Of a stretch of 64,000 bases of DNA, positions 31,983 to 45,283 are shown in pieces (within the stretch, counting starts at the first letter, position 1; every line of letters starts with the position of its first letter). Origin of the DNA: Apricaphanius iberus (lineage: Eukaryota > Chordata > Actinopteri > Cyprinodontiformes > Aphaniidae); contig JAPXFQ010001767.1 in the NCBI GenBank assembly GCA_028564705.1, positions 124,001 through 188,000 of the forward strand, read 5' to 3'. Under the pieces are notes generated by a model. It was not told where the DNA came from. It did not search any database and saw only the letters and a list, made by a program, of their open reading frames with translations. Made by a program: the position numbers and the translations under genes.

Positions 31983-32524
31983 CTTTGCGACCACTAATCA
32001 CGGTTAGAGAGAGGAGGAATATGCACATGTATTCATTAAGTGTCTTTGGCAACAACAAAAAAAGGGGGTGGGGTGAAAACAACATAGATTTCAAGTCTAT
32101 GGCTGTTACATAATTAATTACTGTTAGGCTAGAATGTATTCAGTTATATTTTTCTGTGTCAATAATGAATTTTATGCATGCAGTGTACATGCGCCGCTCT
32201 GTGCTCCATAACGGCATCGTATTCCAGAGTCAGTTTTATTAAAGCTGCAGCACGTCCAGAACAAGGTCACTAAGATGTTAATATTCTACTACTGTTGTTG
32301 AAATGCAGCACACTTTATCATGGCCTCTATTACATGTCAGTTTGCAATAGAAAATATCTTCTTGAAGATATGTAATTCTAAAATGTATGAATTTTGTTTT
32401 TAAAATGTCATATACAGCCAACTGTCACTGTGGTATTGAACATGATTACATTTTATTAACTGTAACCCAGGAAGATTATGACCACTCCAGTGGAAATGCA
32501 TGAGGATCATAAATCTGTGTGCAT

Positions 32525-32712
32525 TCTGGCGTTTTCAGCAGGGGGAGAGTCAATGTGCACACTGAGGGCCCAGGTGGGATTTGATCCCACAACTTCCAGG
32601 TGAAAGTCATGCACACCAACCATTCATCCAAAGGAATATCCCTGTGGTCAAGCTGAGAGGGAGCATCATCAATTGGAACTATAGTGACAGGACGCTCACA
32701 CTGTCACATCTA
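32525..32712 (-). repeat. tRNA-derived repeat (SINE-like), copy 2
   Basis: The minus strand repeats the tRNA-like unit of 1787..2040, with GTGGGATCAAATCCCACC in the B-box position and the shared GTGACAG...CTGTCAC flank. Confidence 0.5.
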
Positions 32713-33219
32713 CATAACTATCAGGTTTATGGCCATTAGAGTGTTAATTACTATTAGGTTATATTGTGTGTGAAATACATTTTTCATCCGTCAATAATAA
32801 ACTTATGTTGAATGTGGTGGTGCAAAGTAAAGACATGCCTTTCAGAATCTGTAAAAATAGACGCTAAAACAGCCGTCACAAACATTTTATGCTTAGTAAA
32901 TCACACTGCACCTGGAACGCCAGCTTACTTGCCTGTTCTCCTCCTAATGTTTTTCCTTTTGTGACAGAAACGCCCAGACTGCATATTCAGCATGGGGAAA
33001 AGCGCTAAATTTATTGTGTTGGTCTTGGTCTGGGTTCAAAAGGCACAATGCGCTACGTTAGCAAATCAGCTATAGCCTGTTTTTGTGACGCTGTGAGGTT
33101 TGCTGCGGTTTTACGGTTCACGCCTCCACATCGTCCATTATTTTCTGATAATGTACACCTCGTCGGGCATTATCCCTTACATATACCACCGGAAAATAAC
33201 TGAAGTGGCTGATTTCAAG

Positions 33220-34415
33220 AAATCCTACCAATTGCTAGAGAAGGCTGGCCAACAGAACACCACAGAGGCACTCATCCTGGCAGCACAGCTCTGCTTCTGA
33301 GCACCAGATCGATAGAGGCCCAGATCTACCACACCAGACAAGACCCAAGGTGTAGGCTGTGCAAAGAGTCATCTGAGACAATCCAGCACATAACAGCAGG
33401 GTATACAATGCTGGCAGGGAAAGCATGCATGGAACGTCATAACCAAGTGGCTGGCATAGTATACAGAAACATCTGTGTGGAGTATGGGATGGAAACCCCA
33501 AGGTCAAAGTGGAAAACACCTCCAAAGGTGGTGGAGAACGACCGAGCAAAGATCCTGTGGGACTTCCAGATCCAGACAGACAGGATGGTAATGGCGAACT
33601 AACCGGACATTGTGGTGGTTGATAAAGAGCAAAGGAAAGCCGTTGTGGTGGATGTGGTAACACCAAGTGATGTTAACATCAAGAAGAAGGAATACGAGAA
33701 ACTTGATGTAATCAAATTTAAGACTCTTAATAAAAATGAGAGAGATTCCTTTAAGCGTTTGGAGGTTTTAATAAAAGTTGAATCAATCATACAGAAGAAG
33801 AGTACAGATCACAGTGAATGCTGAATGCTGCTTCGTCCCGGCTCAAATGAAAATAAGTTTTTATAAAGTTCAGCAACCTTGCCCCTATGACTTCTGAAGA
33901 CAAAACTCTTCTCTCAGGGTGCGGATTTCACAGGATGAAGGCACCTGCCTCTTTAGCTGGGAATAAGTGAATCTTGACAGATACAAAACAATGGCAATAG
34001 CTTGGGTTAAATCGTAACACAATTAAGAGAAACTCTCAAAACTAAGTTTGTAAGAAGAATCAATTTTCTCAGGCAGTGAGGTTTTCTCTAACCTCGATTC
34101 CCATGTGAACTCAACACCTGTTTTCTGGCCCCTCTGCTCTCAGTGTTAATAATACTAACAGATGAATCATAATAATAAATTTCTCCATCACACTTGACAA
34201 ATACCAAGGGCTCAGAGAGGAGCTAGAAGGCTTGGAAGGTGAAAGTGACAGTAGTACCCGTGGTAATCAGGGCACCCGGTGAAGTGACCCCCAAACTGGA
34301 GGAATGGCTCCAGCAGAACCCTGGAAGAACCTCAGACATCTCAGTCCAGAAAAGTGGAATATTTGGAGCAGCAAAGATACTGAGGAGGACCCTCAAGCTC
34401 CCAGGCCTGAGTGTA
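33220..34415 (+). mobile_element. LINE relic with restriction-like endonuclease domain, interrupted
   Basis: The translated fragments include a zinc-knuckle-like CRLC...ETIQHI, RHNQVAGIVY, PDIVVVDKEQRKAVVVDV and KLEEWLQQ...ISVQKS. Order and content fit the C-terminal endonuclease of LINE clades that use a restriction-like nuclease (R2/R4/Dong/Rex6 type), from memory of the family. A stop codon (TAA at 33600), frameshifts and a 486-bp LTR insertion make it defective. The reverse-transcriptase part is absent. Confidence 0.6.
33707..34192. mobile_element. solo LTR (486 bp) with 5-bp target duplication CTTGA
   Basis: It begins TGTAATC and ends CATCACA (TG...CA within TGT/ACA). CTTGA is present directly before (33702..33706) and after (34193..34197). 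The LINE reading frame resumes directly after it, which confirms the insertion point. AATAATAAATTT near the 3' end may be a polyadenylation signal. No internal region is left, so recombination between two LTRs is inferred. Confidence 0.8.
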
Positions 34416-37400
34416 TATGTCTTTATTTTCATGGAAACTTTCTTCACAATTTTCACTACATTTATTTCAGATTCAAAATGAATATTTTCAGTTACACTTA
34501 TATTTTTCAATGCCAGTTTCATTTTTAAGCTGGGATTGCTCTGATGCCATAAAGTCGGCCATTTAACGTTGGTGTGGTTTTACCTGGGAGCAGAGTCTGT
34601 GATATTTCATATAAGGTTAACTGGACCAAAGTGGGATTGAAACAACGATAACTGCGTGGAAAGTAAAGTTTCAAAAGAATAGTATACAGCTTTTCTAAAT
34701 TAAATGTTATATTGAAGCATTTTCTGATGCTTTAGCTCCATAATTTATGCAGATGCATAACTAAAATGAAAGAAAATCTCTTCTACCTCTCATCATTGGT
34801 TTACCTACACTGATAAACTATAGAGACGAGAGCAGAATTGTAGCTGCATGTTGGTGAAGTCAGCATAATGAAGGTGATCCTTTGCTCCTGGCACACGCTG
34901 TTTTCTTTCTTCTCTCTCCAATTTGAGGTTTAGACGCTTCGAGAGGCCCTTTGTGTGCTTGGATTGAAACTCTGGAGTCACTCTGACCTGCATGTTGGCT
35001 GCCACCGACGGCTATTGTGGCTACAGCAGCTGCTGCAGCCTCCACGCTCCACTGGGACACCCACAGGCCGGAGCTAACTCTTTCAACCAGTTTAAAGCGA
35101 TCATTTTCCACAAGAACAAGAGAAACCAAAACAGACAGAAGAAGCCAACAGATTTGAGATTCAAACTCTTTGTTTCAAAACGGAACAATGCAGTGAGTCC
35201 TTTGAATCTCCATTGCAACCAGCGCTTACTACAACTTTCATTCACTTAAATGGCGAGAGCAGAGGGATTTGAGAGGAGGAGGAGGAGGAAGAGGAGGACA
35301 TGTGTCAGGCACAAAGCTGGCTGCCCTTCAGGCATTCACAACTTCAACAATCCTCCAAGAGTCAACAGACAGGATTACCGTTACATCACCACATCAAACT
35401 GAGCTCTGCTGCCGGCAGGCTGAGATTTCTAGTTTCTCTTTTTCCACCTCAAGCTGATTGCATAATAAGAGGACTTCATTCGAGTACGAGCTCCGCTTTC
35501 CGAACCCCGATTCACCTCTCCATCTCAAACATCATCAGGAGCTCTGCTGCTGCAGCCACATGCTGCTTCTCAAGTGTCGTTTGAACATAAAAGCCTCCCT
35601 CTCCACATCCTGAAGCCTTTTTTTTTCAATCCCTGCAGAAACAGCAGCAGATGGCTGCGACGGGCTGCAGGCCACGAGGGGGCTGCGCAGGGTGTTAAAT
35701 ATCTAAAAACACGGGAAACACTGAGTCCAGACTGAAATCGCACGGGGTTACACTTTTTTTTACTGTCCGTTGCAGTAGCAGACACATCAATGAACTGTAT
35801 TTCTTGGATTTCATTAGATCAACCGGTAGCGATCCTTGATATGGGCATTATGGCTCTTTGCACGTGGCACCACTATGACAGGGGGAGGCAAAAAATCCCA
35901 AAATCTGTTCACCAGTTGCACCCCAAAAAGTTTTATATTGCTTATTGTCATTTCAGCAATAAGCAATAGATGTGCACAGTGTTCGCATTGTAAGAACGAT
36001 ACGGCTGTGAATTTAGTGCAGCTGGCTAACGATGTTTATCAGGAGTTATCAATCTGATCCAAGTTTACTGATTAGTTTATATTTATACTATAATTTTCGA
36101 AGCCTCAGAACAGAGTGTTCAGAGCCAGCTCAAGGCAGAAGCGAACTAAACGGACTACTACAGATGTTAAAATTTATGAAAATGTGAATATTGATTTTGT
36201 TTTGTTTCACTGTAGATTACATTTTGATGTAGCAACCAGGCATGTTGCTTTGTAACTAATTATTTTATTAATCATTTTTTAAATTAAATTCTATTTAATT
36301 TTTTTTATTAAAAAGTGTTATATATTATATAATATATATAATATATATATATATATATATTACATATGCAAATATTTAAAATACATTTAAGGAATAAAAA
36401 TGCATATACTGTACCTTTTAATTTGGAAAAAAATAATTATGTTTAAAATTTTGAATTAAATTAAAATAAAATTAATAGTACTTTTTAATATTAATTGTTT
36501 GGTTGTTGTGTTACCACTGTTACTATCATATACTATGGTTTAACCTTTCTATTTTTATTTTAAATCTGTAAACCACTTTGAGAAACTCTGTTTGAAAAGC
36601 TCTTTATGAATAAAGTTGGATTTGATTTGATTTTGTTTAAGCTTCAGATTGTCTCAGATAATATTACCTCTACTTTTAGGATCAAGCTAAATAAACTCTG
36701 CCTCCTTTCCCAGATCAGACCAAAAATCTTGATTGAAACGCTGTTATAGTGGATAGTGGTTTGAACAGAAAGGGGGCGCCACTGAGTCAAAATCTGCTTA
36801 AGGCGCCATGAAAATCACAATGAAAGTTTATAAACATAACGTCATTGTCATGCCCGTTAAAATAAACGTTTATTATATTTCAAAACAAATAAAAAAAACG
36901 TTTAAGCACCTCGCTAAACACCCAATGGAGTTTAAAAAATATATATATAGCTTTTTATTAAATTATTGGGTAAAAAAACTGATCATTAATGGATTTATTT
37001 GACTCCGTTGTTCAAAATGACGGAGAGCAAAAACGTCCTCCGTTTGACACACATGTGCAAAAGTTTAAGGGCCATGAAAACTTTTGGATGTCTGTGTTTC
37101 AGATGAATAAATGTGCACAAAAAAACCCCAACTTTGTCAGATATTTACTGTCTGATAACTATGCTAATCTTCCAGATGAACATGTTGCCATTACCAGACG
37201 TGTGTCTCATTTAGACACACATTTGCACACCGTTTGGCCCCTCAGTTGTCAGCTGCTGATGCTAATTCCTGCCTCTGATTTGTAATAAAGTCAGACGTGC
37301 TGCAGCTCGTTATGAACCTGCTCACTAATTACATTAACAAATCCGGCTGCCCCCCCCCCCACAGGGAAGGGAGGGGGTGTTCTATAGATCCATGCAATAA

Positions 37401-38754
37401 GTCTACATCACTTTTTCTACATTTCAATTGGAGCTGGAGCATTTTCTGACTGCATTTTGGAAGTTTCTTGTCGGTTGACTGTGATCTGATAGCGTAAATA
37501 AGCATCTCTATTGTGGATTTAAATGTTGCCTAAACACTCTTTAACTTCAGATCAAATCACACTATGTTTGCTTGGTTTTTAATAGACAAAACACAGATTC
37601 CAATTCTTTAGTTTCATTTTTTTCTGAGCCTTTAGACAGAATATTGTGCAATAACTCTAAAGTGGAGACCAGTTTGAGGCAGTTTTATGATATTCATTGT
37701 GCGTCCAACCCCACCCTCCATGCAGCCTCACCAAAAATAAAACCCACACACAAAAAGCTGCGGCCAACACTTCTGCAGCCTCATGAATGGGCACAAAGAG
37801 CAGAAAAGCAAAGCAGGAGGGGGCAGCCGTCGCTCCTCCTTTGTGGGGAATAATGGCGAGGTCCAGGAGCAGCTGCTGCTGGCTGCACGGGACATTTGAG
37901 ACGGCTCCTTTCACCCAAAACAAAGTCTGGAGCTGAGAGTGTGCACGGTGCAGCAGGGAGGTGGAGGAGGAGGTGGGTGCAAAACAAAAGGCACACTTTG
38001 GCAGGGCAGCATGGAGCTGACGACTCCCCCATTCATCCCTCGGATCAGCAGCAGGATGGGATGGGGGGTGGTTAAGTGAAGCCTTTAAAGTTGACATGAG
38101 TCACAAAGGTCTGCCACATGGATATTGGGACATCATCTGCTCAGGAATCACTCAAACGAAGCCAAAACGAGCCAATCAGAGCTTCAGCTGCTCACATCTG
38201 CTCTGCTTGACAACAACAGCAGCCCTCTGATTGGCTGCTGCTGCGGGACACCTCCAGGTTAGACTGAATACGACCCGGTTAGGTGTTGGGACGAAAAGTG
38301 ATGCATGACTATGATACACGCATAAACGCACATTTTACCACAAGCTGCAACTAGTAACATTCACTCACATTTACTTGGGTAACGTTTATAAAAATGTGTA
38401 CTTTTGGAGTAGTTTTACAAGTACTTTTCACTTTTACTTGAGTAATATTTTTATGACGTATCGCTACCCTTACTTGAGTAAAGTTCCTAGCTACTCTACC
38501 CACAGCGAAAAACTTTACTGAGTGAAACTGAATGCTTGTTTTAACCAAAAATGAATGAGACTCACACATCGAGTTGATGTTTGACACCATGTTGACTTTT
38601 AAATTATTTCATTACGTTTCTATTGGCTCAATTCTTTATCCTCTTTTATTGAATGCTTATTTTAATGTTTTCAGTTTTGGCCTGTTTTACTTATTTCAGG
38701 TTTTGTTAAATTAACTGTTGATATGTTAGAATTTTGATCCGATTTTATCGTTTT

Positions 38755-39049
38755 TAGGGATGAACCAATACTTAAGATGTTGAAAATGTGCAATAATTTC
38801 GAAGAAAATTTTTCTTTTTCACTTGAAGTTTTTGTTTTGTGGTCAATTTTATTCATATTTTATTTTTATCTAATTCACCATCAATTGTTATAACAATCAG
38901 AGAATAAATTAAAATCTGTATTGGATTTATTTGCATTTGTGTGTGTGTGTGTGGTAGAAGTATCGTATTGGTACTCGGTATTGGTAACTACTCATACCCA
39001 AGTATTGGTATCATCTCAGTTTGAAAAAAGTGGTATCGTTGCATCCCTA
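38755..39049. mobile_element. hAT-like MITE
   Basis: It runs from TAGGGATGAACC to GTTGCATCCCTA, with a (GT)n stretch near 38940 and repeated GTATTGGTA motifs towards the right end. It is related to 16478..16805 and to a fainter copy near 44680..44920. Confidence 0.6.
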
Positions 39050-39849
39050 ATCATTTTTAAATAAGAAGTTATATGTTATGATCTCAAAACATGTACTTAA
39101 GAGCTCAACAGTTGAGTAGCCTTTCTGCCAAAAACGAGTATTGTTTCGACTACTTTGTTCTTTTATTTGGGTATAATTTGTGGATACTCTGCCCATTTTT
39201 GGCTATAAGTAAGAGCGCCAAACCTTTCCTGTTTTAGGTCAGTTTACATCACCAAAATTACTTATATTTGCTGAAGGCAAAGAAACATATTTTCTCTTAG
39301 CTCCCTTTTATTTCAGATGTTTACATACATTTAGTCACTACCTTTTAAAGTGATGATGGAGTCTGGCCAAACGTTGTAGCTTCTCATCAAAGTTTGCTGG
39401 AATTTTGGCCCACTCCTTCTGACAGAACTGGTGTAACTGGAGGAGCAGTTTACACGACAACGTTTTTCAGCTAAACGAAGGTTTTTTTCCGCCTCTGCGA
39501 TCCGGCTTCTCGTTTACACGAGAACGGAAAGTCAGGGGCGAAAACGCCACCCCACAAAAAAACGGGTTTCCAGAGTGGAGAACACTGACAACGCTGGGTG
39601 ATTCGTTGTCATGGTAACAAAACGGGCTGGGAATTTCGGAAACGATGACGTCACTGCCCACGGCATATTGGATTTTCGCACACTGCCGACTAAAGGCTGG
39701 GTACGTGTACTACATGTTCTTTTTTCCAGCAAGAACAAATCATGTGCTCTGTCGTTTTCCCCTGCGAATTCAAGCAAAGCAGAAAAACATTTACTGCCCT
39801 GGGGTCCCGTTAAGAGGCGATGTTCTTGACACATGCCTTTTTTTGCAAA

Positions 39850-40180
39850 TGTTGCATGATGGGACTGAGATCACGTCTTTGCGATGGTCACTCCAACACG
39901 TTGACTTTAACCATAAGCTCCCTGAATGCATTCAGAAAAGGTTTAAACTCAGAGAAACTGGCTACAGTTTAAGAGGAACCCATGTGTACCAAAAAAATAA
40001 TATATTTAGGACAAATGCGAAAAGTAGATGCATATCAATAAAAGGTGTAAACATATGGAATAGTCTGGATAACACCTTAAAAAGCTCTACATCAGTAAAT
40101 GTATTTTTTTTAAAGTTTAAAAATAATGTAATTAGCAATTATACAGCACGCAGAAAAAATTACAAATAATCTCGTGATTG
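39850..40180 (+). mobile_element. 3' end of a LINE reverse-transcriptase ORF (relic)
   Basis: The frame ending at 40169 reads KRFKLRETGYSLRG...AKSRCISIKGVNIWNSL and then a lysine-rich end. This is the pattern of the C-terminus of many LINE ORF2 proteins (the IWNSLP motif). It is an isolated 3' fragment; the upstream catalytic domain is missing. Confidence 0.55.
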
Positions 40181-41259
40181 AGTCATATATGTTGATTAAA
40201 TGTACATATTTTTGATTCCTGTGAGTTTACTTTTAAACAATCAATACAAATTTTGTTCCTGTTTGCTAATTGTTGCTTGTTGCCTGCTTGGTGTCTGGCT
40301 CTAGATAACAGTTTCACTTCAACCAAAAACCATTTCAGTCATATATGTTATTTTCATTTTTCTTTTTTTGTGTGTTATGATATTGACTGGAAATAAAATC
40401 ACTACTACTTTGTCGTCCTGTAGACACTTTATATCGCATTTATGAAATCTCATGAGGGTCGCTTTCTGTTCTTCATCTTCTTTTTACTTTCTTCTTTGTT
40501 CCGTCTTTTTCCTTTTTTTAAATTTTTCTATTATTTTTCCTATGATTTTCATTTAGTCCTTTTTTTCTCCGTTTATTGATTACAATCTTCCAAGTCCATT
40601 TGGAGGCCCGTTTGTGCCCCTTACTTTTGATTTCTTTGCTGATGTCTTTAGATGTAACTGTAATTTCCAAATAATACTCTTTCTTTATGAAGTCCACCAA
40701 GTCCACCACCTGCAGAAAAATATATTCTTTTTTTAAAATCCCACAAAAGCATGATTCTGCCACCCCCGTACCTCATACTAAAGAGGGTGTTCTCATGTTT
40801 CTAAGCTGCAACAATAGAATCAAACTTTATTTAAAAAGCATTTTCCATACAGAGTTGCATCTCAAAGTGCTTTACAGATTAAAATTACCCCACATAAACC
40901 ACATTCCCAACCCTCTTCTGTAGAAATAAAAGCATGATCTCAAATTACACAATGGTAATTAAAGCCAGTCACATCAAATCACTATCTAGGGTTTTGATGG
41001 CTTCTTCCTCTCTGATTGGCCATTTAGCCCACATCCACACAGGAGTCATTTCACTGTAGAAAACCTGCTTTCCAATAGCAGACAGCACCTTCATAGGATT
41101 CATTCTCATTTTTATTTTCATATTTTACACCAAAACAGTCATCTCAGGGACACAGAACCCGTCTCTTTTCTGGAGGTTTGCTGAGCAATTTATCTCTGCT
41201 TCTGAATGTTTTTTGGATTGTTTTATGGTTCATGTTTTTATGATGTAAAGCACTTTGAA

Positions 41260-41670
41260 GTTCCTTGTTGCTAAAAGGTGCTACACAAATTTGCCTTGAA
41301 CAGATGAAGGTGTCCCCAGTGATCAAAGACAGAAAAAGTCAGGTTCTGATTCTGATGGAGGTTCCTTCCTGTTAAAGGGGAGTTTTTCTCTCCACTGTCG
41401 CTACATGCTTGCTCAGTAGGAGGAACTGCTCTAAAGTCAACGACACAACATTTTACAGGGTTCACGTCGCTGCAGGAGGATCGAATGCTGCACGTCAATG
41501 ACAGCGTGTAACCTGCAGTGTTTCCTTAAACAGAAAACGTTTTAACTTGGAACTAATGTAATAGAATTAAAATCGGTCTCTAGGATCCGATTGAACTGTT
41601 TTTATTTCTCCTTGAGTGCATTGAGATGATGTTTTGTAAGTTGGCACTATATAAATAAACTTAATTGAAT
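41260..41670 (+). mobile_element. Rex1-type LINE 3' tail
   Basis: It has GTTAAAGGGGAGTTTTTCTC, CCACTGTCGCTACATGCTTG and the terminal GGCACTATATAAATAAACTTAATTGAA stretch, the same order as in the fuller copy at 56540..57580. Confidence 0.6.
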
Positions 41671-41948
41671 TTTCTCAAATTATCCATGATCTCACACATA
41701 TAAGTGGCAAGTTTTAGGTATTTCTCTCAAATTCATCCAGATATGTTTCGGAAACGTATAAAGCCTTGACATCATCATGTCGGATTTCCCACTATGATCT
41801 AAGCGTATGTAAACGTCTGAATGTGGAAAAAGAAATAAGAAATTCTGTCAAAACTCTTTTTTTCAACAATTTTACTAAAATGAATAACTTTGGAGATCCA
41901 AACTGACCCTAAATCAGGTTCTGTTGCATTTTATTGTTTGTGAATTAA

Positions 41949-42452
41949 AGGCACATTGTGTAATTTTCGGCCAGTAGGGGGCAGTGCATACCTAAATTGT
42001 CACAAGCATGCGGTATCTGTGTCTTCGAGTAAGAAACTCAACAACGGAGGTCCAACAAATGCTGTTTTCAAACTCTCAGTTCCCTGAGAATGATCTATCT
42101 GCAGCAACATGACGAGAACATCAATCTCTCTTTCATTGCTTGGAACTAGCGAAGAGGTGAAAATGTATTTATGGAGAAACTTTTTTGCATTATTAGGGGA
42201 AATCAGTGTTTTAATAGTGGGCGTGTTCTGTGCGCTTTGTCCATCCGGGCTTTTGTAGAAGTAAAGACGTCATCTAATATGGCTTTCCCCGGAAAAGACG
42301 ACCCACGCCTATTTATTTTAAAACTGATTTTTAAAGTCATATTTTACAATATCAGCAATATTTGGCAATTAATGTGCTTTACTTAATTATTATTACATAA
42401 TATTTTAATGGCTATTTTCAAAGATGTATTGCAAAAACTACACACTGTCACT
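41949..42452. mobile_element. TTAA-flanked non-autonomous DNA element
   Basis: Ends are AGGCACATTGTGTAATTTT and, on the other strand, AGTGACAGTGTGTAGTTTTT, with TTAA on both sides (41945..41948 and 42453..42456). It is 504 bp. TTAA duplications fit piggyBac or Kolobok superfamilies. No transposase is present. Confidence 0.6.
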
Positions 42453-43298
42453 TTAAAGGTATTCACAAAACAAAAGAAGTTTGCAATTAAAAAAACAAAA
42501 TATACTACTTCCTAAAAAATTCCTCAGTGATTCAATTATCTAAAATTGTTCATTTCTAAAGATTTCCTTTGAGCACAAGGCACAAATTTGCTCTGAACTG
42601 GGGGCTACTTTGCCCCCAACTGCTGAGCCAGAATAAAGCCTGCAGAACTCTAGCGCCCTCCAGAGGATGGATACAGAACACAGAGCCGACAGCTGCAAAC
42701 CCGGAATGGCCCCCATCACAGAGTCTAAGCTTCTCACAAATTTCCCACTCCAAAAATTGGAGCATGCGTTAAAATTTTGAGATCCATCTTCACTTTGAGC
42801 CGAAGACACAGAAAAACACAGGAAATCTTTTGAATCTGATCTGTTTCCATAATTTGTCTGAAAAAGAGAAACATATGCATGCGTTTCTGTTGTCAATTAG
42901 ACTATTACATATAAGCTGCAGTTATTTTACTGCTTAAAACATGTCTATATGTCACCCATTGTTACACAAAGATCAGACCTTCAATGTACAAGTTAATGTT
43001 CAAAACTAATTGGAAAAAAAATCTTATTCACAGTTATCTAGATTATATAAACCCTATTAAATCACTTTCATGTTAGGTGAAAGTGCGCCATCCAGTGGAG
43101 ATGTGTGGGATCTACCCGGAGGCATGCTGCTGAAACATAAAGCTGGGGTGGTTGAATGACGAGACAGCTGCAGAGGAAGGAAGATGCTGCTGTCTCATGC
43201 TGTCCATCCTCTGTCCATCCAGGGACGTCTCCTGGTCTGCGTCCATCACTCTGGAGCCAGAGGTCGGAACTCTGATCTAACAGCTGGATCTCCTGCAG

Positions 43299-43466
43299 AG
43301 AAACCTACAGAAACTGTGCAGCGGGGCAGGAAGCAGCGGGATGACGGGGAAGGAGGAAGAGGGTGAGATCTGGGTGTTCCCCAGAGTCTCCTTCCAGCGG
43401 GACGATCCAGGAAACATCCTGATCGGAAAACCTCCACCGAGTCCTTTCGATGTGGAGAAGCAGTGA
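43299..43466 (+). CDS. orphan candidate terminal exon
   Basis: A good acceptor (GATCTCCTGCAG) is followed by an open phase-0 frame of 55 codons to TGA at 43464..43466. It contains KEEEGEIWVFPRVSFQ and ends PPPSPFDVEKQ. An internal ATG lies at 43341, and ATTAAA signals occur about 100 bases after the stop. The composition is like a real exon in this genome (GC-rich, no simple repeats), but I find no upstream partner exon on the plus strand and do not recognise the family. It may be a real last exon, a decayed gene or chance. Confidence 0.3.
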   Translation, partial: RNLQKLCSGAGSSGMTGKEEEGEIWVFPRVSFQRDDPGNILIGKPPPSPFDVEKQ

Positions 43467-45283
43467 CTCTACTCTCAGTCTCTAAAGCAAAGTCCAGCCT
43501 CCATCTGTCGGAAGCTCATTTCGGCAGCTTGATCCGGCTCTTTCAGTCATAATTTAGTTCATTAAATTCATTAAACCTTTATTTGGCCAGATAAAAACCC
43601 CAATCGTGACCTCTTTCAGGAGGATGCCCTGGCCAAGAAAGGCAGCAGCACACGTCGTAGTGGACGAGACAGTCAGAAAACAATAATTAAACATTAGAAA
43701 TGTTTACAGGGCAAACGGTGACGGTAATGTGCAGCGGTTATAATAACATCATTAGATGTTATTATAACAGTGCAAAAATTAAAGCCACAAGTTCAGGTTG
43801 ATTCCCCAAAATGTAAACATGAGCTGATTAATGAGATCTTTCTTCAAGCATTCTCTTTCATAGCTGGGTCAGGGAAGGACGACACAACAAATACATAAAC
43901 ATTTTGTGTCTGCTCGTATTCCCTTAGCAAAAAGTAGTGTAACTTACTTAAAGTTAATTTTATTAAGCTGGGGGACATCAGGAAAATTTATAAGCCACTT
44001 AAGGTTTGAGCCTCATGGCCCTTTTACATTTTTACAACCAATCACTGCCAAAATTGTTGCTACAGATGTCCTTGGAAAAAAACAATATAGATAAAACTTG
44101 ATCTGAAGGTTTCCCAGTTTACCTGAAGTCACCAGACACATCTGAGATATGATGATCTATACATAGATACCAGGGCCCCTTTAGGCTCTTTTTACTTTCT
44201 ATGTTTTTATCATATGTTTGGTTTCTTTAGCACCGAATCACGTAAAGCACCTTTAATATTGTCTCATTAATGTACCTCTGCCTTCTTCATGGTTTTCCTT
44301 CCTTCTCTCCTTTGTTTCCTTCAATGGACGCCTGACTGATGTATCCTTTCAGACATAATAGCCCACACCTCAACCCCCAGAAGCAGAAGATGCAGCCCCA
44401 AACTCAGAAAGAACCTTAAGAGACATGAGGCCACTGTTATGTTGTGGCATAACGGCATTAATATTTTATCTTTTCTTCCTTGTGGATGTCTGCGCCCTTA
44501 CCATTAGCCTATAAGGCCTAAACCAAGGGCCAGCCCTCGTGGCACCAACCAACCAGATGCCCTCACCATGGTGGATGGTTTTGAAATAGGTTTTATGCGC
44601 TGAAGAATCACAACAAAACAAAATGTATTTATGCTAAGGAGGAGAAAGTAGAACACATACGCGGTGTGTTATCTCTGGTATCAGGTATTGGGCCCGACAG
44701 CGTTCTGATGTACTCGTATCAATATTGGTTAGTGAACCAAAACCTAAAATGTGGACACGCTGCAAAAATTTAATTTGAAATTTTACCGACGTTGTCATTT
44801 TTACCCATTATTTTTTGTACGAAGCCAATTCATTGAAGTTTTTTTGTGTGGTAGAAGTATCAGCATTGGTACTCAGTAACAGCAAGCACTCAGATCCAAG
44901 TATCGGTGTTACTGCCTCCCTTGTTTCCACCCAAAATTTCTCTCCTGAACAGAATCACCTGACTTTGGACAGAAAAAGGTTTCTTTTGCCCATTTTCTTT
45001 TCTTACACCAGTCCTCCAGTTTTACCCGTGGAAAAACAAATAAAAAAAAACAGAAGTGTGAGCTGGTAATGCATGGGTTAGCACATTCACAGTGACGTCA
45101 TTAGTTATTTATCAATAAAGAAAGAAATAAAAACATTCACTGAGTGTAAAATTCTTTTTAATAATGCAATTATTTGGAGTGCCTTCACCGAAAGCATCCT
45201 TTCATACATCAGTCACAGTTTGGTTTCAATAAACAACATAAATAACGATAAGAATAAGAATTCATTTATTAAGTCTATCTGTT

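Larger units (their letters stand above)
29710..45280. other. gene-poor region between gadd45 and the flippase gene
   Basis: Besides the elements listed separately, this holds AT-rich non-coding DNA. Two stretches have lower repeat character and higher GC, near 34.9-35.65 kb and 37.65-38.1 kb. The second includes CCTCATGAATGGGCACAAAG and could be regulatory. A cluster near 39.45-39.55 kb (TTTACACGACAACG/CGTTTACACGAGAACGG) looks like part of another inverted-repeat element. I see no gene other than the doubtful exon at 43.3 kb. Confidence 0.4.
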
